A stretch of DNA of 64,000 nucleotides from assembly GCA_041917055.1 (NCBI GenBank), contig JAYRYJ010000011.1, positions 1 through 64,000 of the forward strand. The letters are read 5' to 3'. The number at the start of each line of letters is the position of its first letter. Position 1 is the stretch's first letter. This document shows positions 51,007-59,162 of this stretch, piece after piece. Origin of the DNA: Pseudaquidulcibacter sp041917055. GTDB lineage: Bacteria > Pseudomonadota > Alphaproteobacteria > Caulobacterales > Aquidulcibacteraceae. The notes under the pieces were generated by a model that saw only the letters and a list, made by a program, of their open reading frames with translations, did not search any database and had not been told where the DNA came from. Position numbers and translations under genes: made by a program.

Positions 51007-51461
51007 GCAGTGCCACGCGCAATTACGCGGTATTTTGTGGACAGCAAATAATATTGTTTGGCTGCTGCACGAAACGCATTTATGCTTGGGTCTTGGGAGG
51101 TTTCAGGAAGGGTCTTTAATTTTGCCTGCCAATAATCGGCACCCATTGTATAAGGGCAAATTTCATTAAGTTTGGTGTAAATAAGTTTGCAACGATAGGC
51201 GTCATCGGCAATCAGGCGCAAATAAATCATACTTGCCTGTCCGTTTAATTCATCATCATAAGTGAAGTCAGTTTTTACGCGTCCGAAACGGTGCTTTTCG
51301 GTAATGAATTTATCAAGTAAATTGGTTTTGTCATAAATTCCGGCAATTCCTTTGCGAACCGGATCCATTTTATCAGGGTCGCCCCAGCTAAGTGACCACA
51401 TTGAAAGGCCGACAATACCGACCGGAATAACGACGAAATCAACAATTGTCTTGGCTTTCAT
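50982..51461 (-). CDS. Membrane-anchored protein of unknown function
   Basis: A 159-aa protein with an N-terminal hydrophobic helix (IVDFVVIPVGIVGLSMWSLS) and a soluble exported domain containing a Cys pair. Not recognised. Its 3' end overlaps the convergent histidine kinase gene by 25 nt. GGGAGC precedes the ATG. Confidence 0.7.
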   Translation of the reverse strand: MKAKTIVDFVVIPVGIVGLSMWSLSWGDPDKMDPVRKGIAGIYDKTNLLDKFITEKHRFGRVKTDFTYDDELNGQASMIYLRLIADDAYRCKLIYTKLNEICPYTMGADYWQAKLKTLPETSQDPSINAFRAAAKQYYLLSTKYRVIARGTAYDPKASK

Positions 51462-51505
51462 ATTTGCTCCCTTTTTGGAATTAGTATTCTACAATCGAAG
51501 GTCTT

Positions 51506-52141
51506 TCAGCAAGTTTTTTCACTTGAACTGCAAAATTGATAAATTGGACATAAATTGCACTTTGGCTTGCGCGCAATGCACACATAGCGACCATGTAATA
51601 TTAACCAATGGTGCGCGCCCTGTTTGAATTTATCAGGAATAATTTTCTCAAGTCCATCTTCGACTTCGTCCGGCGTTTTGCCTTTTGCAATTTCAAGTCG
51701 ATTGGAAACGCGAAAAATATGGGTATCGACGGCAATGGTTGGTTTTCCAAAAGCCTCATTCAAAACCACATTTGCAGTTTTTCGACCCACGCCGGGCAGT
51801 GTGGTTAATTCTTCAAGGGTTTGCGGAACTTTGCCGCCAAAATCAGCAATCAGCTTTCTTGACATGGCAATCGCATTTTTTGCCTTTTGCCGCCAAAGTC
51901 CGATTGTCTTTAGAAATTCACCCAAACCTTCTTCACCAAGTTCGAGCATTTTTTGCGGTGAATCATAGGTTTCAAAAAGCGGCTTAGTCGCTTTATTGAC
52001 GCCGACATCGGTTGATTGTGCCGAAAACGCCACTGCGCACAAAAGGGTGAAAGGATTAGTATAATTCAATTCGGTTTTGGGATTGGGTCTTTCATGCGAA
52101 AGTATTTCAAAAATTTTTTCGCAACGCTCTTTAGAATTCAT
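51506..52141 (-). CDS. nth: Endonuclease III
   Basis: A 211-aa base-excision DNA glycosylase/AP lyase for oxidised pyrimidines. Helix-hairpin-helix LPGVGRKTANVVL followed by the catalytic Asp in VDTHIFRVSNRL. The catalytic Lys lies in the HhH (GRKTAN). [4Fe-4S] cluster Cys residues in CIARKPKCNLCPIYQFC near the C-terminus. Canonical length. Confidence 0.96.
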   Translation of the reverse strand: MNSKERCEKIFEILSHERPNPKTELNYTNPFTLLCAVAFSAQSTDVGVNKATKPLFETYDSPQKMLELGEEGLGEFLKTIGLWRQKAKNAIAMSRKLIADFGGKVPQTLEELTTLPGVGRKTANVVLNEAFGKPTIAVDTHIFRVSNRLEIAKGKTPDEVEDGLEKIIPDKFKQGAHHWLILHGRYVCIARKPKCNLCPIYQFCSSSEKTC

Positions 52142-52180
52142 ATCGCCTTGTGCGATAAATTTGTGACCTTTTCAATGCAA

Positions 52181-52207
52181 AAAAGCCGCCCATTCGGGGC
52201 GGCTTTT
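52181..52207 (-). terminator. Terminator of flagellin gene 1
   Basis: Perfect 11-bp stem AAAAGCCGCCC / GGGCGGCTTTT, with T-run on the minus strand (and a matching one on plus). Lies 20 nt after the stop of the leftward flagellin gene; it may also serve convergent transcription. Confidence 0.85.
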
Positions 52208-52226
52208 GTTGCGATAATTTTTTATC

Positions 52227-53081
52227 TTAGTTTTTGAAAAGGCTTAAGATTGATTGAGGTGCTTGGTTGGCGATTGATAATGCCTGTGTTCCCAATTGTT
52301 GTTTTACTTGGGCGGCCTGTAATTTTGCGGCCTCGACTGCCATATCGGCGTCAACCAAGTTTCCAATACCTGAAGTAATTGTATCTTGAAGTTTTGACAC
52401 AAAAATATTGTGTGTATCAATACGTTTCGCCGCCGCGCCAAGGCGTGCAAGCTCACCATTGATAAAGTCTAAAGAAGACGCAATTCTATCACGCGCGGAA
52501 GCCGCAAGTGCCGCAGTTGTAAGTGTATCTGTCGTGCCAAGATAAACATCAGCCGCAGGTGTGGCAGGCGCAGTACCGGCACCAGCAACAAGGTTTAAAT
52601 CCAAAGTCGGCATGGTCAAAGTTTGCGTGCCATTAGTATTAGCAAGGAAGGTAAGGTTTGCGCCACCGCCCAAAACGTTTGCGCCATCAAACACCGCATT
52701 TGCGATGACAGACGCGACCTGATCGCGAAGTGCGATAAATTCATTATTATATGCTGTTCGCGAAGTTGCCGAAATCGAAGAATCCGATGCCGCCACCGCT
52801 TTTTCGCGCATTTGCATAAATAAATCAGAAATAACTTCACCCGCAGCAAGGGCAACATCAGCGATTGATTTTGCACGATTAAGGCCCGATGTAACCGCAT
52901 CATAAGCGGAATGCTCGCTTCTTTGCTGTTGGGCAATATTATAAATTGCGCCATTGTCTTTGGCATTGGAAACTTTGAGACCGGTATTCAAGCGATTTTG
53001 AATAGATTCAAGGTCACGATTGGTTTTGTTCAAATTCTGCAACGCAATCATTGCGCCGACATTGGTTTGGACACTGCTCAT
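52227..53081 (-). CDS. Flagellin (paralogue 1 of 5)
   Basis: A 284-aa short flagellin containing the conserved N-terminal (NVGAMIALQNLNKTNRDLES, QNRLNTGLKVSNAKDNGA) and C-terminal (DADMAVEAAKLQAAQVKQQL, NQAPQSILSLF) helices with a small central domain. It pairs with paralogue 2 (SVQT start, 284 aa, TPAADVYLG segment). Unlike the other four, no sigma-54 motif is seen upstream; an AT-rich TATAAT-like -10 is present (about 53127-53135, minus strand). It may be differently regulated. Confidence 0.94.
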   Translation of the reverse strand: MSSVQTNVGAMIALQNLNKTNRDLESIQNRLNTGLKVSNAKDNGAIYNIAQQQRSEHSAYDAVTSGLNRAKSIADVALAAGEVISDLFMQMREKAVAASDSSISATSRTAYNNEFIALRDQVASVIANAVFDGANVLGGGANLTFLANTNGTQTLTMPTLDLNLVAGAGTAPATPAADVYLGTTDTLTTAALAASARDRIASSLDFINGELARLGAAAKRIDTHNIFVSKLQDTITSGIGNLVDADMAVEAAKLQAAQVKQQLGTQALSIANQAPQSILSLFKN

Positions 53082-53215
53082 ACTATTTTCCCTTCGCCCC
53101 GAATGGCATGTTTACTCAAAAGTATGGTAAATTATAAAAGAAAAAAAATGGTTAATGGCGGTGAAAAAGATAGTATTAACAGATAGTTAAAGGAAAGCGC
53201 GAATTCCACGAAAAA

Positions 53216-53235
53216 GGGGGCGCTTATGCGCCCCC
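53216..53235 (-). terminator. Terminator of flagellin gene 2
   Basis: Perfect 8-bp GGGGGCGC/GCGCCCCC stem with TTAT-type loop, followed on the minus strand by TTTTT. It separates flagellin 2 from flagellin 1, so the latter needs its own promoter. Confidence 0.9.
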
Positions 53236-53262
53236 GAAAGGTTCGAGACTAGGCTTTGCCTA

Positions 53263-54117
53263 TTATTTAAAGAGAGAGAGAATCGATTGCGGTGCAGTAT
53301 TGGCAATTGAAAGTGCCTGGGTGCCAAGTTGCTGCTTAACTTGCAATGATTGAAGATGCGCGCTTTCAGTCGCAAGATCTGCGTCAACCAAATTACCGAT
53401 ACCTGAAGTTAGAGTATCTTGTAATTTCGAGACAAAAACTCTGTGGCCCTCGATGCGTTTTGCAGCAGTTCCAAGGCGGGCAAGTTCGGAATTGATGAAT
53501 TCCAATGATGCCGCAGCTCTATCGCGCGCAGTAGCGGCAAGTGCAGCAGTCGAAAGGTCAGATGCAACACCCAAATAAACGTCAGCCGCTGGTGTTGCCG
53601 GCGCAGAACCCGTCGCCGCACCCAAAGTCAAATCAAGCGTTGGCAAAGTAAGAGTTTGCGAGCCAGTGGTATTGGCAAGGAAGGTGAGGTTAGCGCCACC
53701 ACCTAATAGATTTGCACCGTCAAAGACCGCATTGGCGATAACCGATGCCACTTGGTCTCTTAGGGCTTTAAATTCATTATCATAAGCAGTGCGTGACGTT
53801 GCTGAAATTGATGCATCAGATGCCGCGACCGCTTTTTCACGCATTTGGGTGAAAATATCGGAAATTACTTCACCAGCCGCCAAAGCAACGTCGGCGATTG
53901 ATTTTGCACGGTCAAGACCAGTTGCAACCGCATCATAAGCTGAATGTTCGCTTCTTTGTTGTTGCGCAATATTATATATAGCGCCATTATCAGATGCATT
54001 GGCAACTTTTAGACCGGTATTAATGCGGTTTTGCACTTTATTGAGTTCACGATTGGTCGCGTTCAGATTCTGTAACGCAATCATTGCACCCATATTCGTT
54101 TGGACACTTGATCCCAT
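53263..54117 (-). CDS. Flagellin (paralogue 2 of 5)
   Basis: A 284-aa flagellin nearly parallel to paralogue 1 (MGSSVQTNMGAMIALQNLNA start; TPAADVYLGVASDLST middle; NTAPQSILSLF end). N- and C-terminal D0/D1 helices present, D2/D3 reduced. Has a good sigma-54 promoter (54179-54193) and a GGGGCATTGCCCC hairpin in the 5' UTR. Confidence 0.95.
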   Translation of the reverse strand: MGSSVQTNMGAMIALQNLNATNRELNKVQNRINTGLKVANASDNGAIYNIAQQQRSEHSAYDAVATGLDRAKSIADVALAAGEVISDIFTQMREKAVAASDASISATSRTAYDNEFKALRDQVASVIANAVFDGANLLGGGANLTFLANTTGSQTLTLPTLDLTLGAATGSAPATPAADVYLGVASDLSTAALAATARDRAAASLEFINSELARLGTAAKRIEGHRVFVSKLQDTLTSGIGNLVDADLATESAHLQSLQVKQQLGTQALSIANTAPQSILSLFK

Positions 54118-54178
54118 TTTTTACCCCTTTTTACTCACAGTTTTGGGGGCAATGCCCCAAGCACTCGAATATTCTTGA

Positions 54179-54193
54179 GCAATCAATGTGCCA
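54179..54193 (-). promoter_or_regulatory. Sigma-54 promoter of flagellin 2
   Basis: Minus-strand TGGCAC-ATTGA-TTGC, an exact -24/-12 match, 62 nt before the start codon. In flagellar hierarchies of Caulobacter type, sigma-54 promoters activated by FlbD drive late genes. Confidence 0.85.
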
Positions 54194-54328
54194 AAAGGTG
54201 GCATGACTAAGTATCTGAATTTATTGTATTTTTCGTTTTGAAAAAATTAGTTCTTTATTAACCGTAAGGTAAAACCTTCCTTTAATCATAATTTTGGGAA
54301 AATTTTACCTATCAAAAGCCCAATAAAA

Positions 54329-54361
54329 ATGCGTCGGCCTAACGGGAGGAGGCCGACGCAT
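54329..54361 (-). terminator. Terminator of flaG
   Basis: Twelve-bp perfect stem ATGCGTCGGCCT / AGGCCGACGCAT with a 9-nt loop, 22 nt after the flaG stop. A TTTTTA run follows on the minus strand. Confidence 0.85.
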
Positions 54362-54382
54362 CATAAAATTGAGCTTTAGAGA

Positions 54383-54772
54383 TTAAGCGCTTTCGTCAAG
54401 CATAAGGCCGCGGGCATCAATATCTTGCAATGCCTGCAAAGCGGTTGCAATTTCTTGCTTTGGCCAAAGTCTGACAATTTCCCCGGTTTTGCGATCGATA
54501 GATTTATAGATAAATCCGGATCCATTAGGATCTTTTTCGATTACAAGGGCACTGTCTGAATTGACCAGCCTGTTTTCCAATGCTTTTTTTCTGTCGCTGT
54601 CATCTGTTGCGAAGTTTCTAGGTTTCAACGCGTCTTGTGGTTTTTCCACTTGTTGATTTTCTTTTGCCTCATAAGGCGGTGGCTGATTGCGGTTTATGGC
54701 CACAGTTTCAGCACCGCCTTTCAAAGCATTGCCTGGCGCGGTGAAAGAGATTTTATTAGCCTCTATACTCAT
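54383..54772 (-). CDS. flaG: FlaG-family flagellar protein
   Basis: A 129-aa protein. The C-terminal half (DSALVIEKDPNGSGFIYKSI, then DRKTGEIVRLWPKQEIATAL) is the FlaG domain. FlaG-type proteins affect filament length. The N-terminal half is disordered and Pro/Gln-rich. It lies between flagellins 3 and 2 with 90 nt to the flagellin 3 stop and no own sigma-54 motif, so co-transcription with flagellin 3 is likely. Confidence 0.88.
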   Translation of the reverse strand: MSIEANKISFTAPGNALKGGAETVAINRNQPPPYEAKENQQVEKPQDALKPRNFATDDSDRKKALENRLVNSDSALVIEKDPNGSGFIYKSIDRKTGEIVRLWPKQEIATALQALQDIDARGLMLDESA

Positions 54773-54862
54773 CCGACTATTAACCGCTTTTGACGGTTAC
54801 TCCTGAATTTGCGCCCTGCTATACGGCGCGCCTGCCTAAACAGGCACACCGCTTTCAAAACC

Positions 54863-55687
54863 CTAACGGAATAATGAAAGTGCAGTTTGCGCTGATTGGT
54901 TGGCAATCGAAAGCGATTGAATACCCAATTGTTGTTTAACTTGAAGCGACTGTAATTTTGCGCTTTCTTTTGATAGATCGGCATCGACAAGGCCGCCAAT
55001 ACCAGAGCTAAGAGCGTCTTGTAATTTGCCGACGAATGCTTTGTGAACATCAACCCGTTTCGCACCTGCGCCCCAAGTTGCAAGCTGTGTGCCCAAGTTG
55101 GTGATAGAAGTATTCACCAAACCCAAAGCAGTAGTTGCGTTAGCTGCAGAAGAAAGTGAAGACGCACCAGTTACGGTAACAACAGCGCCGCCCAATGAAA
55201 GGTCAGCACCGGCAACGGTAATAGTGTTACCACCTGCCGCGTCACCAATTGCGGTTGCCGAAGCTGGTGTTGCACCAACCATATTTGCACCGTCAAATGA
55301 AGCGTTGGCGATGATTGAAGTGATTTGGCTTCTCAATTGACCATAATCGGCGTCTAAAGCTGCTTGTGCAGAAGCGGAAAGACCCGCTTGTGAAGCGGCC
55401 AATGCTTTGCCTTTCATTTCATTGAGAAGTTCGCCGATTGATTCACCAGCAGCGATAGCAGTGTCAATCAATGCAGTTGCGCGGTCTGCGGATTCTGTTA
55501 CGCGGTCATAGGCGCTAACGTCGGCGCGCATTTTGTTGGCGATTGCCCAAATTGCACCATTGTCTTTAGCGGATGCAACTTTTAAACCAGTTGCGACGCG
55601 ATTTTGAGTTGTTGAAAGGCTTTTATCAGTTGCATTAAGCGTCTGAAGTGCGACCATAGCCCCTTTATTTGTATTTACGCTGATCAT
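54863..55687 (-). CDS. Flagellin (paralogue 3 of 5)
   Basis: A 274-aa flagellin of the second subtype in this locus (MISVNTNKGAMVALQTLNAT start, NQSAQTALSLFR end). Conserved QNRVATGLKVASAKDNGAIW and DADLSKESAKLQSLQVKQQL helices. The central ~90 residues are the variable part. Sigma-54 promoter at 55763-55777 and conserved 5'-UTR hairpin. Together with paralogues 4 and 5 forms a closely similar trio. Confidence 0.96.
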   Translation of the reverse strand: MISVNTNKGAMVALQTLNATDKSLSTTQNRVATGLKVASAKDNGAIWAIANKMRADVSAYDRVTESADRATALIDTAIAAGESIGELLNEMKGKALAASQAGLSASAQAALDADYGQLRSQITSIIANASFDGANMVGATPASATAIGDAAGGNTITVAGADLSLGGAVVTVTGASSLSSAANATTALGLVNTSITNLGTQLATWGAGAKRVDVHKAFVGKLQDALSSGIGGLVDADLSKESAKLQSLQVKQQLGIQSLSIANQSAQTALSLFR

Positions 55688-55715
55688 ATTCTAAGATCCT
55701 TTTTTCCTTTATGTG

Positions 55716-55752
55716 GCACCATATTCTTATGGCGCAGGTCGTTTTGACCCAC
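55716..55752 (-). promoter_or_regulatory. Conserved flagellin 5'-UTR element (flagellin 3)
   Basis: A 37-nt block (GCACCATATTCTTATGGCGC then AGGTCGTTTTGACCCAC on the plus strand) recurs upstream of flagellin 4 with one substitution. It includes a GGTC-N5-GACC hairpin and lies between the sigma-54 site and the ATG, hence in the mRNA leader. Candidate target of FlbT. Confidence 0.6.
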
Positions 55753-55762
55753 AATCTTTAAA

Positions 55763-55777
55763 GCAATTAACGTGCCA
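55763..55777 (-). promoter_or_regulatory. Sigma-54 promoter of flagellin 3
   Basis: Minus-strand TGGCAC-GTTAA-TTGC, exact match to -24/-12 consensus, 76 nt upstream of the start codon. Confidence 0.88.
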
Positions 55778-55912
55778 ATTACTTCGGCGTAACCCATTGT
55801 GTTTTATAAGGTTTTTCTTAGTTTATGAATGGTTAATAATTTTTTGATCCAGCAATTTTTGCCTAGTTGCGGAAAAATTTGCCTATATTGTGCGGCATAT
55901 TTTTCCCAATAA

Positions 55913-55938
55913 AAAAGGGCGACCAAAGCCGCCCTTTT
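55913..55938 (-). terminator. Terminator of flagellin 4
   Basis: Stem AAAAGGGC / GCCCTTTT around a short loop, followed on the minus strand by the T-rich TTTTATTGGG. About 20 nt after the flagellin 4 stop. Confidence 0.75.
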
Positions 55939-55957
55939 GAACTTAATTTTTTGAAAG

Positions 55958-56782
55958 TTAACGGAACAAAGACAAAGCAGTTTGTGCCGATTGGTTTGCA
56001 ATTGATAGCGCTTGAACGCCCAATTGTTGCTTGACCTGAAGAGCTTGCAATTTTGCACTTTCTTTTGATAGGTCAGCGTCAACAAGGCCGCCGATGCCGC
56101 TTGTTAATGCGTCTTGCAATTTGCCCACAAAAGTCTTGTGAGCTTCAAGACGTTTTGCGCCTGCGCCCCAAGTTGCCAATTGTGTGCCCAATGCAGTGAT
56201 TGAAGCATTAACATTTGTCAAAGCAGTTGCCGCTGTTGCAGTGGAAGAAACGACTTCCGCTACTGCCACGGTTACAACGGCGCCACCCAAAGACAGATTC
56301 ACGCCGGCAACTGAAATAGTGTTGCCACCTGCCGCATCACCCAATGAAATTGCGTTGGCAGGCGATGCACCGACCATATTTGCACCGTCAAAAGACGCGT
56401 TTGCAATGATTGAAGTGATTTGATCGCGCAATTGAGTGAAATCAGCGTTCAAAGCTGATTGTGCAGAAGCCGAAAGACCAGCTTGCGAAGCCGCAAGTGC
56501 TTTACCCTTCATTTCATTCAAAAGCTCCATAATTGATTCACCTGCTGCAACAGCAGTATCAACTAGGGCCTGGGCGCGGTCATTTGATTCAATTACTTTA
56601 TCATATGCCCCCACATCTGATTTCATTTTATTGGCAATGGCCCAAATTGCGCCATTGTCCTTAGCTGAAGAAACTTTGAGGCCGGTCGAAACGCGGTTTT
56701 GGGTTGTTGCCAAGTCGCGGTCGGTTTTGTTCAAAGTTTGAAGCGCAACCATTGCGCCATTATTGGTATTTACGCTGATCAT
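55958..56782 (-). CDS. Flagellin (paralogue 4 of 5)
   Basis: A 274-aa flagellin (MISVNTNNGAMVALQTLNKT start, NQSAQTALSLFR end). Nearly identical D0/D1 helices to paralogues 3 and 5; divergence concentrated at about residues 165-205 (VAVAEVVSSTATAATAL). Own terminator, sigma-54 promoter and leader hairpin, so it is a monocistronic unit. Confidence 0.96.
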   Translation of the reverse strand: MISVNTNNGAMVALQTLNKTDRDLATTQNRVSTGLKVSSAKDNGAIWAIANKMKSDVGAYDKVIESNDRAQALVDTAVAAGESIMELLNEMKGKALAASQAGLSASAQSALNADFTQLRDQITSIIANASFDGANMVGASPANAISLGDAAGGNTISVAGVNLSLGGAVVTVAVAEVVSSTATAATALTNVNASITALGTQLATWGAGAKRLEAHKTFVGKLQDALTSGIGGLVDADLSKESAKLQALQVKQQLGVQALSIANQSAQTALSLFR

Positions 56783-56807
56783 ATTCTTGACCCTATTCTT
56801 TCAGATT

Positions 56808-56843
56808 GCACCATATTCTTATGGCGCAGGTCATTTTGACCCA
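56808..56843 (-). promoter_or_regulatory. Conserved flagellin 5'-UTR element (flagellin 4)
   Basis: Second copy of the leader block, differing from the flagellin 3 copy in one position (GGTCATTTTGACC). The first part, CACCATATTCTTATGGCGCA, is identical. A shorter relative (AGATCGTTTTGACCC, near 57926-57940) precedes flagellin 5. Confidence 0.6.
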
Positions 56844-56853
56844 CCACTCATTT

Positions 56854-56869
56854 GGCAAACTTTGTGCCA
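56854..56869 (-). promoter_or_regulatory. Sigma-54 promoter of flagellin 4
   Basis: Minus-strand TGGCAC-AAAGT-TTGCC, exact match, 72 nt upstream of the start codon. Confidence 0.88.
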
Positions 56870-57006
56870 GATAAAATCAAGCTAACTCATTATGTTTTTT
56901 AAGTTTTTTCTTGGTTTCCAAAAAGTGAACGCATTTTCCACGGGTAGGAAAACATTGCCCAATGGGAAAAATTTACCTAAAATCAGGAAAATTTTGCCCA
57001 AATAAA

Positions 57007-57032
57007 AAGGCCCGCACCTTGATGCGGGCCTT
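57007..57032 (-). terminator. Terminator of flagellin 5
   Basis: Ten-bp perfect stem AAGGCCCGCA / TGCGGGCCTT, followed on the minus strand by TTTATTTGGG. 20 nt beyond the stop. Confidence 0.85.
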
Positions 57033-57051
57033 AATGATGGTTGTGTAAAAA

Positions 57052-57876
57052 TTATCTGAACAATGACAATGCAGTCTGAGCTGACTGATTGGCAATTGAC
57101 AAAGACTGAACGCCCAATTGTTGTTTAACTTGAAGCGATTGCAATTTAGCGCTTTCTTTCGACAAGTCAGCGTCAACAAGGCCGCCGATTCCCGAAGTAA
57201 GTGCATCTTGCAATTTGCCGACAAATGCCTTGTGTGTATCAAGACGTTTCGCGCCGGCACCCCAAGTTGCCAATTGAGTGCCAAGGTTGGTAATTGAAGC
57301 ATTAACCAAGCCCAAAGCAGTAGTAGCGTTTGCAGCAGAAGCAGTATCCGAAGTTGCTGCAACTGTTACAATTGTGCCGCCCAACGAAAGGTTCGCACCT
57401 GCAACGGTAATTGTGTTACCGCCAGCAGCATCACCGATTGCCAAAGCAGAAGCCGGTGAAGCACCAACCATATTCGCGCCATCGAAAGAAGCATTAGCGA
57501 TAATGCTTGTTACTTGGTCACGAAGTTGGACGAAATCTGCACTCAATGCTGCTTGAGCAGAAGCCGAAAGTCCGGCTTGAGAACCTGCCAAGGCTTTGCC
57601 TTTCATTTCGTTCAATAACTCCATGATAGACTCACCTGCCGCAATTGCAGTATCAACCAAAGCGTTTGCACGGTCAGTCGATTCAGTAACGCGGTCATAG
57701 GCACTGACATCAGATTTCATTTTATTGGCAATCGCCCAGATTGCCCCGTTGTCCTTTGCTGTTGCGACTTTAAGACCTGTTGATACACGGTTTTGTGTAA
57801 CAGCAAGGTCACGGTCGGTTTTGTTCAAAGTTTGAAGTGCAACCATTGCACCTTGATTTGTATTTACGCTGATCAT
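57052..57876 (-). CDS. Flagellin (paralogue 5 of 5)
   Basis: A 274-aa flagellin (MISVNTNQGAMVALQTLNKT start, NQSAQTALSLFR end), closest to paralogues 3 and 4. Preceded by a sigma-54 promoter and followed by its own terminator. It is the flagellin nearest to flaF-flbT, the place occupied by fljJ/K-type genes in Caulobacter-like loci. Confidence 0.96.
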   Translation of the reverse strand: MISVNTNQGAMVALQTLNKTDRDLAVTQNRVSTGLKVATAKDNGAIWAIANKMKSDVSAYDRVTESTDRANALVDTAIAAGESIMELLNEMKGKALAGSQAGLSASAQAALSADFVQLRDQVTSIIANASFDGANMVGASPASALAIGDAAGGNTITVAGANLSLGGTIVTVAATSDTASAANATTALGLVNASITNLGTQLATWGAGAKRLDTHKAFVGKLQDALTSGIGGLVDADLSKESAKLQSLQVKQQLGVQSLSIANQSAQTALSLFR

Positions 57877-57950
57877 TTTCTAAGATTCCTTCACTATTTT
57901 AGGTGGTAGAACGTTCAGTTCCACAGATCGTTTTGACCCGAAAATTTCTT

Positions 57951-57966
57951 TGCAAATGGCATGCCA
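57951..57966 (-). promoter_or_regulatory. Sigma-54 promoter of flagellin 5
   Basis: Minus-strand TGGCAT-GCCAT-TTGCA, a -24/-12 element with T for the last C of the GGCAC block, 75 nt upstream of the start codon. Confidence 0.8.
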
Positions 57967-58170
57967 ATTGACTGACGCTAAGTCATTCTATTTTATAAGG
58001 TTTTTCTTGGTTTATGATTGGTAAACAAATTTATAGCTCGGCAAATTATGCCGAAATCAATGGGAAATCTTTGCCTATGGGCATATATTTCCAAACAATT
58101 TGATCCAATTTTTATTCAAATGCTGGAAAAGTTTTGAATTTCACCTTAAATGCCACTTAAACGCGAAACA

Positions 58171-58190
58171 CCCCGCTTCTTAGGGCGGGG
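58171..58190 (-). terminator. Terminator of flbT-flaF
   Basis: CCCCGC / GCGGGG stem with an 8-nt loop, 24 nt after the flaF stop on the minus strand. No strong U-tract, so moderate support. Confidence 0.55.
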
Positions 58191-58213
58191 CGCTTTGGCG
58201 AATTTTGCGATTT

Positions 58214-58585
58214 TTAAGTGTTTGCGCCGATAGCGATTTGCGCCGCAAGACCCTGCATAATGGTTTTATTGATGTCTATCAAAGGCTCAAAATCCGCGCC
58301 TTTTTGCATTATCTCAGACGAATACTTGCCAACGAAAATTGAAAGCGAAATAATCGCCGCACGCAAATTTTCCGGAAGGCCGTTATTATCATTGGCGCAA
58401 TCATTGGCAAGAAATGTCCAAACGCGTCTATTCCAGTCCAAAGCGTCAACGCGTTTGGCGAAATCTTGTTTTGGGGTTTCGGACGCCTCGATCAAAGCCC
58501 TAGTCACCTGTGTGAACAGGCGGTATTCGGTCTCACGCGGCGTTTCGACCTTTTTTTGCAGAGTCTGATACGCATTCAGCGACAT
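58214..58585 (-). CDS. flaF: Flagellin-biosynthesis regulator FlaF
   Basis: A 123-aa FlaF, required for flagellin translation and secretion, opposing FlbT. N-terminus MSLNAYQTLQKKVETPRETE followed by YRLFTQVTRALIEA is diagnostic, as is ALDWNRRVWTFLANDCAND. Begins inside flbT: a 53-nt overlap. Confidence 0.94.
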   Translation of the reverse strand: MSLNAYQTLQKKVETPRETEYRLFTQVTRALIEASETPKQDFAKRVDALDWNRRVWTFLANDCANDNNGLPENLRAAIISLSIFVGKYSSEIMQKGADFEPLIDINKTIMQGLAAQIAIGANT

Positions 58586-58970
58586 TATTCAACCTTTCAG
58601 CTTCATAGTCCATTAATTTGCGGCAACGCGACAAGGCTTTGTAATAATCAGTTGCCATTACGTCGCGCGAAATCGCCACGCATTCTTCAAGAATTGTTGC
58701 ATTGCGAACTGCCGACATAAACTCGGTCATGCGCAAAGCAAATTCATTATAAACTTCGGAATCGTCACTACCTTGCAAATACATCATCATTACAGGGAAA
58801 TAGATGTGACGAGCAGGTGTGTTTACGTCTTCGGCCTGCATAATGTCTTTTTCACGCAGAACCGAGGCTTTATTTTGCAAAAGCATTGTTGTGCGGCGAT
58901 CGCCGTTTTGGATTACAGCACCATTGAGAACAATTTTCTCATTGGGTTTTAAAGATAGCTTCAAAGGCAT
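58533..58970 (-). CDS. flbT: Flagellin mRNA regulator FlbT
   Basis: A 145-aa FlbT, which in Caulobacter binds the 5' UTR of flagellin mRNA and promotes its decay when hook assembly is incomplete. Conserved start MPLKLSLKPNEKIVLNGAVI, then RRTTMLLQNKASVLREKDIM and PARHIYFPVMMMYL. First gene of the flbT-flaF pair. Its candidate targets, the flagellin leader hairpins, lie immediately downstream in this locus. Confidence 0.95.
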   Translation of the reverse strand: MPLKLSLKPNEKIVLNGAVIQNGDRRTTMLLQNKASVLREKDIMQAEDVNTPARHIYFPVMMMYLQGSDDSEVYNEFALRMTEFMSAVRNATILEECVAISRDVMATDYYKALSRCRKLMDYEAERLNNVAECVSDSAKKGRNAA

Positions 58971-59162
58971 TTACAAACTCCATAGCCATCGTGCAAAAGC
59001 AATTGCGAGCCTTCCGCAATTATCTGCTACGACCATCAAGTAAGTCTAAACCAACGTGGTTAACAAATTGCTTTTGTCAGAAAATTTTGCAGTAAAGTAT
59101 TGGTTTCACGATTTTGACTTCTATAATTAATTTATCTATTCCTTTGGAAATTCGGTGGGAAA

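Noticed and set aside
54129..58199. Tandem similarity across the flagellin genes as a possible CRISPR or minisatellite array
   Set aside because: The repeats are paralogous flagellin genes with separate promoters and terminators; no short regularly spaced repeats or cas genes.
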